From Liminaster sp964567855 (GTDB lineage Bacteria; Bacteroidota; Bacteroidia; Bacteroidales; UBA3663), in assembly GCA_964567855.1 (NCBI GenBank), contig CAZMOE010000003.1, forward strand, positions 62,001-126,000: a DNA stretch of 64,000 nt. Reading direction: 5' to 3'. Positions 9,878-18,488 of this stretch are shown here, in pieces. Below the pieces are notes generated by a model that saw only the letters and a program-made list of their open reading frames with translations, did no database searches and was not told where the DNA came from. Each line of letters opens with the position of its first letter. The stretch's first letter is position 1. Both the position numbers and the translations under genes were made by a program.

Positions 9878-10042
9878 ATAAATGATTGTTTTACTCACAA
9901 AAAAACTTAACAAAACGGTTTCCGAATCACTTCAGTAGGATAGAGAAAGAGCGGAAAAAGTATCAGCAAAAGAAATTTATTCACAATCGTTACCATGCTA
10001 CAGCTATATACCGTAATTCAGAATATTTCCTCTGTCCGAAAC

Positions 10043-10073
10043 TTTGTCATCTGATGAAAAATTAATATATTTG
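10043..10073 (+). promoter_or_regulatory. Sigma-ABfr promoter of the pectate lyase gene
   Basis: TTTG at 10043-10046 and TATATTTG at 10066-10073 are separated by exactly 19 bases. The predicted start of transcription is near 10080, which excludes the in-frame ATG at 10044 and leaves the ATG at 10131 as the start. Confidence 0.88.
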
Positions 10074-10130
10074 GCCGGAATTTCATTATTGGAACTCATT
10101 CCGCACCCATTTTTTATACCCTCGATTATT

Positions 10131-11756
10131 ATGCGATCAACATTCAGTTTCACCTGGTCATTACCGATAACGCTATTGTTCCTGTCTCTATTTCAGATAA
10201 GCCCGACAATGGCCCAATACCCCACCATCCCCGACTCGGTAAAACAGCGGGGTGCAGCTATGGCGGCCGCCTGGGATAGTTTGGACCAACTTGCCTGGCA
10301 AAAAGCCGTTCCCGTGGTGATGGAAGAGATGCTCAGAGGCAAGCCGTTCGTTCCGTGGGCGGCGGAGCCACGGGACCTAAAGCAGGCGGCGATTCCCGCG
10401 TTCCCGGGAGCGGAAGGCGGAGGCATGTATGCCTTCGGCGGACGCGGCGGAAAGGTATTCATCGTCTCATCGCTGGCCGACAGCGGGCCGGGAACACTGC
10501 GTGAGGCATGTGAGGCGGGCGGCGCACGCATTGTGGTCTTCAACATAGCAGGTGAGATCCATCTGGAGCGGCCGATACATGTAGTCGCACCCTACATAAC
10601 CATCGCCGGACAGACGGCACCGGGCGACGGCGTGGTGCTGACCGGCCAATCGTTACTGATAGATACTCATGACGTCATAGTCCGTTACATGCGTTTCCGG
10701 CGCGGGGCCATGGACGTGGCATTCCGCGACGACGCCATGGGAGGCAACGGCATCGGCAATATCATTTATGACCACTGCTCCGCTTCGTGGGGACTGGATG
10801 AGGTCATGTCCATGTACCGGCATGTCTACAACCGACGGACCGACGGACATTACGACAAACTGCCGACCGTAAACATCACCATCCAGGACTGTATCTTCGC
10901 CGAAGGGCTCGATCTCTACAACCATGCTTTCGGCGCCTCCATCGGCGGACATAATACTCTGTTCGCCCGCAATCTGTTCGCTTCCAATATTTCCCGAAAT
11001 CCCTCGGTAGCCATGGACGGCGACTTCAATTTTGTAAACAATGTCATCTTCAACTGGTGGAACCGTACCATAGACGGCGGAGACGATAACAGCTTTTATA
11101 ACATCATCAATAATTATTTCAAACCGGGTCCCATCACCCCGAAAGGCAAAAGCATATCTTACCGGATCATCAAACCTGAGGCTTCACGCGACAAAACACG
11201 GCCGCATGACTTCGGCAAAGCATTTGTCGACGGCAACATCGTCGAGGGAAACGAAAAAGTGACCGCTGACAACTGGGCCGGTGGTGTACAGCCGGCCGGC
11301 ATCGAGGGAGAACAGGCCATCCGCGACACATTACAGGTCAAAGCCCCTTTTCCCATGCCATACATTTCCCGAATTCTCGGCGCACAGGAGGCGTACCGGT
11401 ACGTCCTGGAAAATGTAGGCGCCACCAAACCTCGCCGTGACGCCGTAGATGCACGCATCATCGGCTCCGTCCTTACAGGCAATTCCTCGCATACCGATAC
11501 GGCAACGCCCCACGTTTCACCTTACGTCAAACGTCGTCTGCCCGATGACTCTTACAAACAAGGCATCATCACCGATCCGCAACAGGTGGGCGGCCTGCCC
11601 CGATATACCGGCACCCCATACCAAGATGAAGATCACGACGGAATCCCTGACGATTGGGAGCGCGCCCACGGTCTCGACCCGACAGATCCTGCAGACGCCG
11701 CCCGAATACGGGAAGACGGATACATGAATATCGAATGGTACTTCAATTCCTTATGA
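10131..11756 (+). CDS. Secreted pectate lyase (PL1-type)
   Basis: The protein (541 residues) starts with an N-terminal signal peptide ending near TMAQ. The core begins at AFPGAEGGGMYAFGGRGGKVF and shows the parallel beta-helix of polysaccharide lyase family 1: FNIAGEIHLERPI, ITIAGQTAPGDGV, YMRFRRG, YDHCSASWGLDE and NNVIFNWWNR. Such enzymes cleave polygalacturonate by beta-elimination outside the cytoplasm. The C-terminus (DEDHDGIPDDWE, then GLDPTDPADA) is the calcium-binding, thrombospondin-3-like tail often seen in Bacteroidetes pectate lyases. It is a single gene with its own promoter and no SusC/SusD neighbour. Exact substrate (pectate or rhamnogalacturonan) is not settled. Confidence 0.9.
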   Translation: MRSTFSFTWSLPITLLFLSLFQISPTMAQYPTIPDSVKQRGAAMAAAWDSLDQLAWQKAVPVVMEEMLRGKPFVPWAAEPRDLKQAAIPAFPGAEGGGMYAFGGRGGKVFIVSSLADSGPGTLREACEAGGARIVVFNIAGEIHLERPIHVVAPYITIAGQTAPGDGVVLTGQSLLIDTHDVIVRYMRFRRGAMDVAFRDDAMGGNGIGNIIYDHCSASWGLDEVMSMYRHVYNRRTDGHYDKLPTVNITIQDCIFAEGLDLYNHAFGASIGGHNTLFARNLFASNISRNPSVAMDGDFNFVNNVIFNWWNRTIDGGDDNSFYNIINNYFKPGPITPKGKSISYRIIKPEASRDKTRPHDFGKAFVDGNIVEGNEKVTADNWAGGVQPAGIEGEQAIRDTLQVKAPFPMPYISRILGAQEAYRYVLENVGATKPRRDAVDARIIGSVLTGNSSHTDTATPHVSPYVKRRLPDDSYKQGIITDPQQVGGLPRYTGTPYQDEDHDGIPDDWERAHGLDPTDPADAARIREDGYMNIEWYFNSL

Positions 11757-11784
11757 TCGATATAGCAAACATATCACTATTCTT

Positions 11785-11988
11785 TCAACAGGAGAAATAC
11801 CTCTGACAGCCATCGATTTCCTTACAATGATCCGGATCGGCATCTTTAGGAATAGTTTCCCCCTTACGAAATATATTGTGAGCGATACATGTCTGATTGT
11901 ATCGCTCACTTCCGTTATGAATCGCACCGACATTATTCGGAAAATCCACAAATTGAACCGGGTCTCCATAAAGATAAAAGAAAAACAT
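11785..11988 (-). CDS. Possible small Cys-containing protein (67 aa)
   Basis: This minus-strand frame has a coding-like codon pattern (mostly purine-first codons) and four cysteines in the C-terminal half (QTC, DHC, DGC and a final C). It has no signal peptide and matches no family I know. It may be a real small gene or the remnant of a longer one. A perfect 12-bp inverted repeat lies inside it. It sits in the 330-base gap between the pectate lyase and the next lipoprotein. Confidence 0.3.
   Translation of the reverse strand: MFFFYLYGDPVQFVDFPNNVGAIHNGSERYNQTCIAHNIFRKGETIPKDADPDHCKEIDGCQRYFSC
11878..11909. repeat. Perfect 12-bp inverted repeat with 8-base spacer
   Basis: GTGAGCGATACA (11878-11889) and TGTATCGCTCAC (11898-11909) are exact reverse complements. 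There is no U-tract on either side. It could be an operator-like site or a coincidence inside the small frame. Confidence 0.5.
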
Positions 11989-12084
11989 GCCGAATAAAAA
12001 ATTCAGCCGGCACTATCCGAACCGAAAGAACCAGCCGAACCAAATTTCTTTCCATTTGTTACATATAATCAAAAAGCGTAAATT

Positions 12085-12369
12085 ATGAAAAATATCCTCT
12101 TTCTGTGTGCCGTCCTATTCATGCTCGGCTCCTGCAATTCTCAGAATGACAAAAAGGACAACGCCACTCCAGGCGAAAAAATAGATAATATTATGGAAAG
12201 TAACAAAGTACAAAATGCGAAAGAAAAAGTCAACGATGCTCTCAACAACGCCAAAGAAGGCGCCGCAGAGGTCATTGACACAGTGAAAACCGCGGCTAAA
12301 GAGGCTGCCGACAAAGTAAAGGAAGGCGCACAGAAAGCCAAAGAAAAAGTCAACGACCTCACCAAATGA
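12085..12369 (+). CDS. Small lipoprotein with charged amphipathic helices
   Basis: The 94-residue protein has a signal peptide with lipobox LGSC at about residue 18, then an almost wholly helical region of 11-residue-like units rich in Lys, Ala and Glu (AKEKVNDALNNAKEGAAEV, then AADKVKEGAQKAKEKVND). This pattern resembles LEA-like, YtxH or apolipoprotein-type stress proteins, which often sit at membrane surfaces. No enzymatic role is expected. It is followed by a hairpin at 12405-12440. Confidence 0.8.
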   Translation: MKNILFLCAVLFMLGSCNSQNDKKDNATPGEKIDNIMESNKVQNAKEKVNDALNNAKEGAAEVIDTVKTAAKEAADKVKEGAQKAKEKVNDLTK

Positions 12370-12404
12370 CCGGCCCGAAAAGAGACGGCCGAAAAGGGAA
12401 TGAA

Positions 12405-12440
12405 ATCACTTCAGGAGATTTTTTCTTCTCCTGAAGTGAT
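12405..12440. terminator. 13-bp perfect hairpin after the small lipoprotein
   Basis: ATCACTTCAGGAG (12405-12417) pairs perfectly with 12428-12440 across a T-rich 10-base loop. No T-run follows on the plus strand, so this may be a weak terminator or a 3'-end stabiliser. The stretch from 12441 to 12671 shows nothing else that I can support. Confidence 0.6.
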
Positions 12441-12671
12441 CGTAAGGAGCCCGTACCGCCAGACAAGATCCGCCACAGCAACCGCCACCGACATTACACG
12501 TCAAACAGCAAAACATCATCACCCGTATTCAACGGCCGAAAAAGCGTCGGCCAGCCGTTCCCCGGAACAAAGAAGTCGTTCCCATCTCCAAAAACAAGAC
12601 ACATTTGGACAATAAACCCTAACAAGGAGAGAAAAACCGGCTTCCCTGCTCCATTTGTCAAAGAAATAGAG

Positions 12672-12679
12672 TATCTTTG
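12672..12679 (+). promoter_or_regulatory. -7 box upstream of glyS
   Basis: TATCTTTG matches the -7 consensus and lies 138 bases before the glyS ATG. The nearest TTTG (12654-12657) is only 14 bases upstream, outside the usual 17-23 spacing, so the -33 element is doubtful. Confidence 0.5.
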
Positions 12680-12817
12680 CTCCCATAAACGGTCTGCACA
12701 ATCCGCCGCGGCAGACAAGTGGCGGCATTACGGCCTGTTATACGGTCAGCCTTACGGACTTTGTCTCCCAGCCGTTTGTAGTTGAAGCAAACACAAAATA
12801 AAAATATCGATAATAAA

Positions 12818-14368
12818 ATGGCAACACAGGAAGATGTATTCAAGAAACTGGTTTCCCATTGTAAGGAATATGGTTTCGTTTTCCCTTCGAGTGAAATTTA
12901 CGACGGCCTCGGTGCCGTTTACGATTACGGACAGAACGGCGTAGAGCTTAAAAACAATATCAAACAATATTGGTGGCGCGCCATGACGTTGTTGCATGAA
13001 AACATCGTCGGCATCGATTCCGCCATCTTCATGCACCCGACCATCTGGAAAGCCTCCGGTCATGTCGATGCCTTCAACGATCCGCTCATCGACAACCGCG
13101 ACTCCAAAAAGCGTTATCGCGCCGACGTCCTCATCGAAGAACAGCTTGCCAAGATCGAAGACAAAATCAGAAAGGAAGTGGAAAAGGCCGCCAAGAAGTT
13201 CGGCGACGCTTTCGATGAAGCCAAATTCCGCGAAACGAATCCTCGCGTGCTTGAAAACCAGGCCAAATGGACCGCATTGCATCAACGTTACAGCGACGCC
13301 ATGAATAAAATGGATCTCGACGAGCTGAAACAGATCATCGTCGATGAAGGCATCGTCTGCCCTATCAGCGGAACCAAAAACTGGACCGATGTACGTCAGT
13401 TCAACCTCATGTTCTCTACCGAAATGGGGTCCACAGCCGACGGAGCCATGAAAATTTATCTCCGCCCCGAGACTGCACAGGGCATTTTCGTCAACTTCCT
13501 CAACGTCCAGAAGACAGGACGTATGAAACTTCCCTTCGGTATCGCCCAAATCGGCAAGGCATTCCGCAACGAGATCGTTGCCCGCCAATTCATTTTCCGT
13601 ATGCGCGAATTCGAGCAGATGGAAATGCAATTCTTCGTAAAGCCGGGCTCCGAACTCGAATGGTTTGCCAAGTGGAAAGAAACGCGACTGAAGTGGCACA
13701 AAGCGCTCGGTTTCGGCGACAACATGTATCGTTATCACGATCATGAGAAGCTGGCCCACTATGCCAACGCAGCCACCGACATCGAATTCAACATGCCTTT
13801 CGGCTTCAAGGAAGTGGAAGGCATTCATAGCCGCACCAATTTCGACCTTTCGCAGCACGCCAAATATTCAGGCAAAAAGATCGAATATTTCGACCCGGAA
13901 AGCAATGAGAGCTATACTCCCTATGTCATTGAAACATCTATCGGCGTAGACCGTATGTTCCTCTCCGTCATGGCAGCGTCATACAAAGAAGAGCAGCTTG
14001 ATAACGGCGAAAGCCGCGTGGTTCTTTCCTTACCTCCGGCATTGGCTCCCGTAAAAGTCGCCGTGCTCCCTCTGATCAAGAAAGACGGTCTTCCGGAAAA
14101 AGCAGAAGAGATCATGAAGGAACTTCGCTACGACTACACCTGCCAATTGGACATCAAGGATTCCATCGGCAAACGCTACCGTCGTCAGGATGCCATTGGA
14201 ACGCCCTATTGCGTGACTGTCGACCATCAGACTCTCGAAGACAATACCGTTACACTGCGTTACCGCGACACCATGCAGCAGGAACGCGTAGCAGTCAGCG
14301 ACCTTCACAAAATCATCGGCGATTCTGTGAACATCTCTTCCCTGTTACGCAAAATCGAAAACGACTGA
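12818..14368 (+). CDS. glyS: Glycine--tRNA ligase, single-chain class II type
   Basis: The enzyme charges tRNA-Gly with glycine in the cytosol. The 516-residue protein has the eukaryote-like alpha2 form: an N-terminal VFKKLVSHCKEYGFVFPSSEIYDGL segment, class II motif 2 around FRNEIVARQFIFRMREFEQME, motif 3 at TSIGVDRMFL, and a C-terminal anticodon-binding domain starting near APVKVAVLPL. The ATG at 12818 follows an A-rich leader and gives the expected family start. It is followed after 38 bases by an FKBP-like lipoprotein gene, probably in one transcript. Confidence 0.96.
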   Translation: MATQEDVFKKLVSHCKEYGFVFPSSEIYDGLGAVYDYGQNGVELKNNIKQYWWRAMTLLHENIVGIDSAIFMHPTIWKASGHVDAFNDPLIDNRDSKKRYRADVLIEEQLAKIEDKIRKEVEKAAKKFGDAFDEAKFRETNPRVLENQAKWTALHQRYSDAMNKMDLDELKQIIVDEGIVCPISGTKNWTDVRQFNLMFSTEMGSTADGAMKIYLRPETAQGIFVNFLNVQKTGRMKLPFGIAQIGKAFRNEIVARQFIFRMREFEQMEMQFFVKPGSELEWFAKWKETRLKWHKALGFGDNMYRYHDHEKLAHYANAATDIEFNMPFGFKEVEGIHSRTNFDLSQHAKYSGKKIEYFDPESNESYTPYVIETSIGVDRMFLSVMAASYKEEQLDNGESRVVLSLPPALAPVKVAVLPLIKKDGLPEKAEEIMKELRYDYTCQLDIKDSIGKRYRRQDAIGTPYCVTVDHQTLEDNTVTLRYRDTMQQERVAVSDLHKIIGDSVNISSLLRKIEND

Positions 14369-14406
14369 TACGGCATAATACATCCTTAATTTATCCGGAC
14401 AAGCCC

Positions 14407-15072
14407 ATGAAACTATTTGGTTTATATCTCAGTCTGCTGGTCGCTCCGCTCTTCATGGCATGTCATGATGATGACGACAGCATAGACTACAGCAAATACT
14501 ATGGCTGGCGCGACAAAAACGACGAGCTCTTCGACCGAATGAGTTCATACCTGTCTGCCGAGGGCAAGAACGCCTACTTTCACGACAGCATCCGTTCGCT
14601 GAGCAATGCGGAGTGCGCCACGTTCTACCGCGTTATCCGCCCGGCCAACGAAGACAGTCTCCGTGCCATCGGACGTTGGTACACACCTTATTATACCAGT
14701 AACTTGCGTGTGCACTATACTCTCTACGACACAAAATCGGTCATGAACATGCTGCCCTCCGATGCCTCTGCATTCAATGCCACCACCACTATGGACTCCA
14801 TCTTCTTCGACAGTGCGGCAAAAGCTGACACGTTGCAGTCCATGCAGGTCCAGTTTTATGAAAACTTCACCTGCGGAGATGTTGTAGAGGGATGGGGCGA
14901 CGTGCTCCAGAACATGCATATCGGAGACTGCTGGTTAGTCGCCATTCCATGGCAATGCGGATACGGAATGAGTGGAAAAATTTCTTCCGGCATCGACCCT
15001 TATTCCACACTCTTCTTCCGCATCGAACTTTGCGACATCATCTGGTGGGGCGGCGTTATCGAGACCCCATGA
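14407..15072 (+). CDS. FKBP-type peptidyl-prolyl isomerase-like lipoprotein
   Basis: The 221-residue protein has a signal peptide with lipobox FMAC and an Asp-rich stretch right after the lipidated Cys, a pattern linked with sorting of Bacteroidetes lipoproteins. The C-terminal half carries FKBP landmarks: VVEGWGDVLQNMHIGDCWLVAIPWQCGYG and the closing strand YSTLFFRIELCDI. The isomerase pocket looks only partly kept, so it may act as a chaperone or binding domain rather than an active isomerase. It lies just after glyS and ends at a bidirectional terminator. Confidence 0.82.
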   Translation: MKLFGLYLSLLVAPLFMACHDDDDSIDYSKYYGWRDKNDELFDRMSSYLSAEGKNAYFHDSIRSLSNAECATFYRVIRPANEDSLRAIGRWYTPYYTSNLRVHYTLYDTKSVMNMLPSDASAFNATTTMDSIFFDSAAKADTLQSMQVQFYENFTCGDVVEGWGDVLQNMHIGDCWLVAIPWQCGYGMSGKISSGIDPYSTLFFRIELCDIIWWGGVIETP

Positions 15073-15160
15073 GACTTTATCTTGAGGCCTGAGCCCCCTG
15101 AAACTGGAGACAAAAAGGCCTACATATAAGATAGTATCTGAAAAACACACTTATAAACTC

Positions 15161-15204
15161 ATGCCGGGCGCAATTGGAAATCAATAATCCATTGCGCCCG
15201 GTAT
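15161..15204. terminator. Bidirectional terminator between FKBP-like gene and polA
   Basis: ATGCCGGGCGCAAT (15161-15174) pairs with 15191-15204, with one mismatch near the base, and a T-rich stretch follows. It lies between two converging genes. Confidence 0.8.
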
Positions 15205-15286
15205 CATTTTCCAAGGTCAACATCACACGCGTATCCCGGCAACCGTTCCGGTCACAACACACGGTCCTCCATCCAGTCAGGAGATA

Positions 15287-18274
15287 TCAATGTGCCTCCA
15301 TCCAGTTGTCCCCGCAGCCGCAGTCGGCAATCAAAGGCACGCGCATCGTACAAGCCCCGGCCATTTCCTCCAATACCAGCTGCTTCAAGCGCTCCAATTC
15401 CTCGGCCGGAACGCTAAAATTCAACTCATCATGCACCTGGATAAGTAATTTGGCATGTAACTGCTCCCGTCGGATACGCCGGGCAATGCGGACCATGGCA
15501 ATCTTGATGATATCGGCCGCAGAACCTTGAATCGGAGCATTGATAGCATTCCGTTCGGCGTAACCGCGCACCGTGGCATTATGAGAATGGATATCGGGCA
15601 ACATCCGCTTGCGGCCGAAAATAGTTTCGACATAGCCTTTTTCGCGTGCCATCTCGATGCTTTGATCCATATATTCGCGTACTTTGGGATAGGTAGCGAA
15701 ATAACCGTCGATCAGCTCCTTGGCCTCGCTGCGCGGAATATTGAGCCGGCTGGCCAGCCCGAATACGCTGATACCGTAAATAATGCCGAAGTTAGCCGTC
15801 TTGGCTTTGGTGCGTTGCAGTTTGGAGACCTCGGCGATAGGCAGATGATAGATCTTCGCTGCTGTGGCCGCATGGATATCCTCCCCGCTGAAAAAGGCCT
15901 CCGTCATGGCCGGATCACCGCTGAGGTGGGCCATGATGCGCAACTCGATCTGACTGTAGTCAGCACTGAAGAAGACGCACCCTTCATCGGGAATGAAAGC
16001 CTTGCGCAGTTCACGTCCCATCTCATCCCGGATAGGAATATTCTGCAAATTGGGATTCGATGACGACAGCCGCCCGGTGGAGGTCACCGTCTGGTTGAAC
16101 GATGTATGGATCCGTCCGGTAGCAGGGTTCACCATGGCCGGCAAAGCCTCCACATAGGTACTGAGCAACTTCTTTACACCCCGATAGTTGAGGATTCCCT
16201 CCACAATGGGCGACCGATCCTTAAGTTTCTGCAACACCTCTTCCGACGTGACATACTGCCCTGTCCGTGTTTTCTTGGCCTTGGGATCCAGCTTCATTTC
16301 ATCGAAAAGCACTTCACCCACCATTTTCGGCGATAACGGGTTAAACGGATGTCCGGCCCATTCGGTGAGCTGCGTTTCCATCTTCCTCAGCTCTTCGTTC
16401 AAGATACTTTCCGTCTCTTTCAGCGCCCCCGTATCCAGACGTACTCCCGCCAGTTCCATATCGGCTAACACGGTTGCCAGAGGCATTTCTATTTCATAAA
16501 AAAGCTGCGTCAACTTCTGTTTCTTAAGTTCCGCACGGAAAATTTCGGCCAGGCGGAACGTCACATCCGAATCCTCGCAACAATATTGCATCACCTGTTC
16601 GACCGGAAGGTCCCGCATCGTAAAAAGAGCCTCCCCCTTCTTCGCTTTCTTTTTGGCATCCTCTCCCAGCAACGCCGTCGTGGGAATAGGCCGATATTGC
16701 AGATAGACCTCTGACAGATAATCCATGCCATGACGCATTTCCGGCTGCATCAGATAGTGCGCTATCATCGTGTCGAACAATGGCCCGCAGACCTCAACGC
16801 CGTACCGCTTCAATACCGAATAATCATATTTCACGTTCTGCGCTATCTTCTCCACCCCTTCGTTTTCAAACAACGGGCGAAGCTCCTCCACGACTGCCTG
16901 TGCCGCCTCCGGTTCGGCAGGAACCGGCACATACCATGCTCTATGCCCCCCGACGGCAAAACTGATACCCACCAATTCCGCCTCCATCACATCCAGCGAT
17001 GTGGTTTCGGTATCGAAGGCCCAGCTCTCACAAAAAAACAACTGCTGAATAAGGTCCGCACGAGACTCCGGCGTATCACACAACACATAATGCGTCTGCA
17101 CGCTCTCAATACCCGGCAACGGAGAAACGGCGATCTCCTCATCCAAAGCGGCACTTCCATCCAAAACGGTATCGCCGGTACTCTCAATCCCGCCGCCGGT
17201 ATCGCCGGCGCTGCCGGAAGTATTGTCTTCCGATTCGGTTCCCGCCTCATCCGCGTCACCGAACAACGACCCCATACCATCGGCACTCCGAACCGGCGCA
17301 GACTTCCGGCGTCCGGCCCCGGCATTCCGGTCGGACACCGCAACAGTGACACCGCTTGCTGCGACCGTACCACTACCGCCGGAAGCAGCACCGCCAGACA
17401 CTCGGTTACCGATCACTTTGGCGGCCAACTGACGAAATTCCAGTTCATCGAACACCGCCTGCAATGCAGGGTAATCCGGCTCCTTGCAGGCCATCGCGGC
17501 CTCATCCAATTCAACCGGAACATCCCGGCAGATGGTCGCCAGAAATTTGGAGTCACGGATCTGCTGCTCGTTTTCCATTACTTTTTTCTGCAAGGCACCT
17601 TTCAGCTGCCCGGTATGTTCCAACAAACCCTCGATACTATCAAAATCGGCAATCAGCTTCTGCGCCGTTTTCAAGCCGACACCGGGACATCCGGGAATGT
17701 TATCCGACGCGTCGCCCATCAAGCCCAACAGGTCAATTACCTGACCGACCCGTTTCAGGTCATACTTGGCCAGCACCTCAGGAACGCCCATCACATCGAA
17801 GCCGGGACCAAACGACTTCGGTCGATACATAAACGTCCGCTCGCTGACCAGTTGCGCATAATCTTTATCGGGCGTCATCATGAAAGTAATAAAATCTCCC
17901 TGCTCATCGGCCTTCCGCGCCAGCGTGCCGATCACATCATCGGCCTCATAACCGGCTACTTCAATGATAGGAATACGGTAGGCCTCCAGAATACGTTTCA
18001 CATACGGAACGGCCAAAGTAATATCCTCCGGCTGAGCCTCCCGCTGGGCCTTGTAGGACTCAAATGCCTTATGACGGAATGTCCCGCCGGCAGGATCGAA
18101 ACAGACGGCAATATGCGAGGGCTTCTCTTTGGACAGCACTTCCTGCAAGGTATTGACAAAACCCATGACGGCCGAAGTATTCATCCCCTTGCTATTGACA
18201 CGCGGGGTCTTGATAAATGCGTAATAGGCACGATAAATCAATGCAAAGGCATCGAGAAGAAATAATTTTTTCAT
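15287..18274 (-). CDS. polA: DNA polymerase I
   Basis: This repair and Okazaki-fragment polymerase has three parts. Residues 1-290 form the 5' nuclease (LFLLDAFALIYRAYYAF, VAGYEADDVIGTLA). Residues about 400-600 form the 3'-5' exonuclease with the active FDTETTSLD motif. The last 380 residues form the polymerase, with motif A ADYSQIELRI, the O-helix RTKAKTANFGIIYG and motif C LIQVHDELNF. Between the first two domains is a linker of about 90 residues rich in Gly, Ser, Ala and Asp, longer and of lower complexity than usual. At 995 residues the protein is therefore long for the family (about 930). It is monocistronic. Confidence 0.97.
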   Translation of the reverse strand: MKKLFLLDAFALIYRAYYAFIKTPRVNSKGMNTSAVMGFVNTLQEVLSKEKPSHIAVCFDPAGGTFRHKAFESYKAQREAQPEDITLAVPYVKRILEAYRIPIIEVAGYEADDVIGTLARKADEQGDFITFMMTPDKDYAQLVSERTFMYRPKSFGPGFDVMGVPEVLAKYDLKRVGQVIDLLGLMGDASDNIPGCPGVGLKTAQKLIADFDSIEGLLEHTGQLKGALQKKVMENEQQIRDSKFLATICRDVPVELDEAAMACKEPDYPALQAVFDELEFRQLAAKVIGNRVSGGAASGGSGTVAASGVTVAVSDRNAGAGRRKSAPVRSADGMGSLFGDADEAGTESEDNTSGSAGDTGGGIESTGDTVLDGSAALDEEIAVSPLPGIESVQTHYVLCDTPESRADLIQQLFFCESWAFDTETTSLDVMEAELVGISFAVGGHRAWYVPVPAEPEAAQAVVEELRPLFENEGVEKIAQNVKYDYSVLKRYGVEVCGPLFDTMIAHYLMQPEMRHGMDYLSEVYLQYRPIPTTALLGEDAKKKAKKGEALFTMRDLPVEQVMQYCCEDSDVTFRLAEIFRAELKKQKLTQLFYEIEMPLATVLADMELAGVRLDTGALKETESILNEELRKMETQLTEWAGHPFNPLSPKMVGEVLFDEMKLDPKAKKTRTGQYVTSEEVLQKLKDRSPIVEGILNYRGVKKLLSTYVEALPAMVNPATGRIHTSFNQTVTSTGRLSSSNPNLQNIPIRDEMGRELRKAFIPDEGCVFFSADYSQIELRIMAHLSGDPAMTEAFFSGEDIHAATAAKIYHLPIAEVSKLQRTKAKTANFGIIYGISVFGLASRLNIPRSEAKELIDGYFATYPKVREYMDQSIEMAREKGYVETIFGRKRMLPDIHSHNATVRGYAERNAINAPIQGSAADIIKIAMVRIARRIRREQLHAKLLIQVHDELNFSVPAEELERLKQLVLEEMAGACTMRVPLIADCGCGDNWMEAH

Positions 18275-18326
18275 GCAAGTGACAAGATAAGGACGGCCTG
18301 CAACGGCAAGCCGGATTTTTCGGGTG

Positions 18327-18360
18327 TAAAGATAATAAATATTTCCTCCGGTCGGGCAAA
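18327..18360 (-). promoter_or_regulatory. Probable promoter of polA
   Basis: On the minus strand TTTG (18357-18360) and TATCTTTA (18327-18334) are 22 bases apart; the last base of the -7 box departs from consensus. Confidence 0.6.
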
Positions 18361-18488
18361 GCGGCGGCGATGAACGCTATTTTTCAAGCGATAAACGCCG
18401 GTAACCGCCGTCCCGGTTCCAATATTCGGTCCGGCAAAACCGCTTATGTAAAAAAATCTGTAAATTCGCTCCCAGAAATCATTGTCAC

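Noticed and set aside
10044..10130. Longer pectate lyase start at 10044
   Set aside because: The start lies inside the -33 box of a consensus promoter, upstream of the transcription start, and would hide the signal peptide.
12752..13858. 368-codon minus-strand frame antisense to glyS
   Set aside because: Shadow of glyS; no ribosome site and composition typical of reversed codons.
16730..18265. 511-codon plus-strand frame antisense to polA
   Set aside because: It is the shadow of the polA frame (GC-rich third positions); the protein has no family, no start context and repeats of His/Arg from reversed codons.
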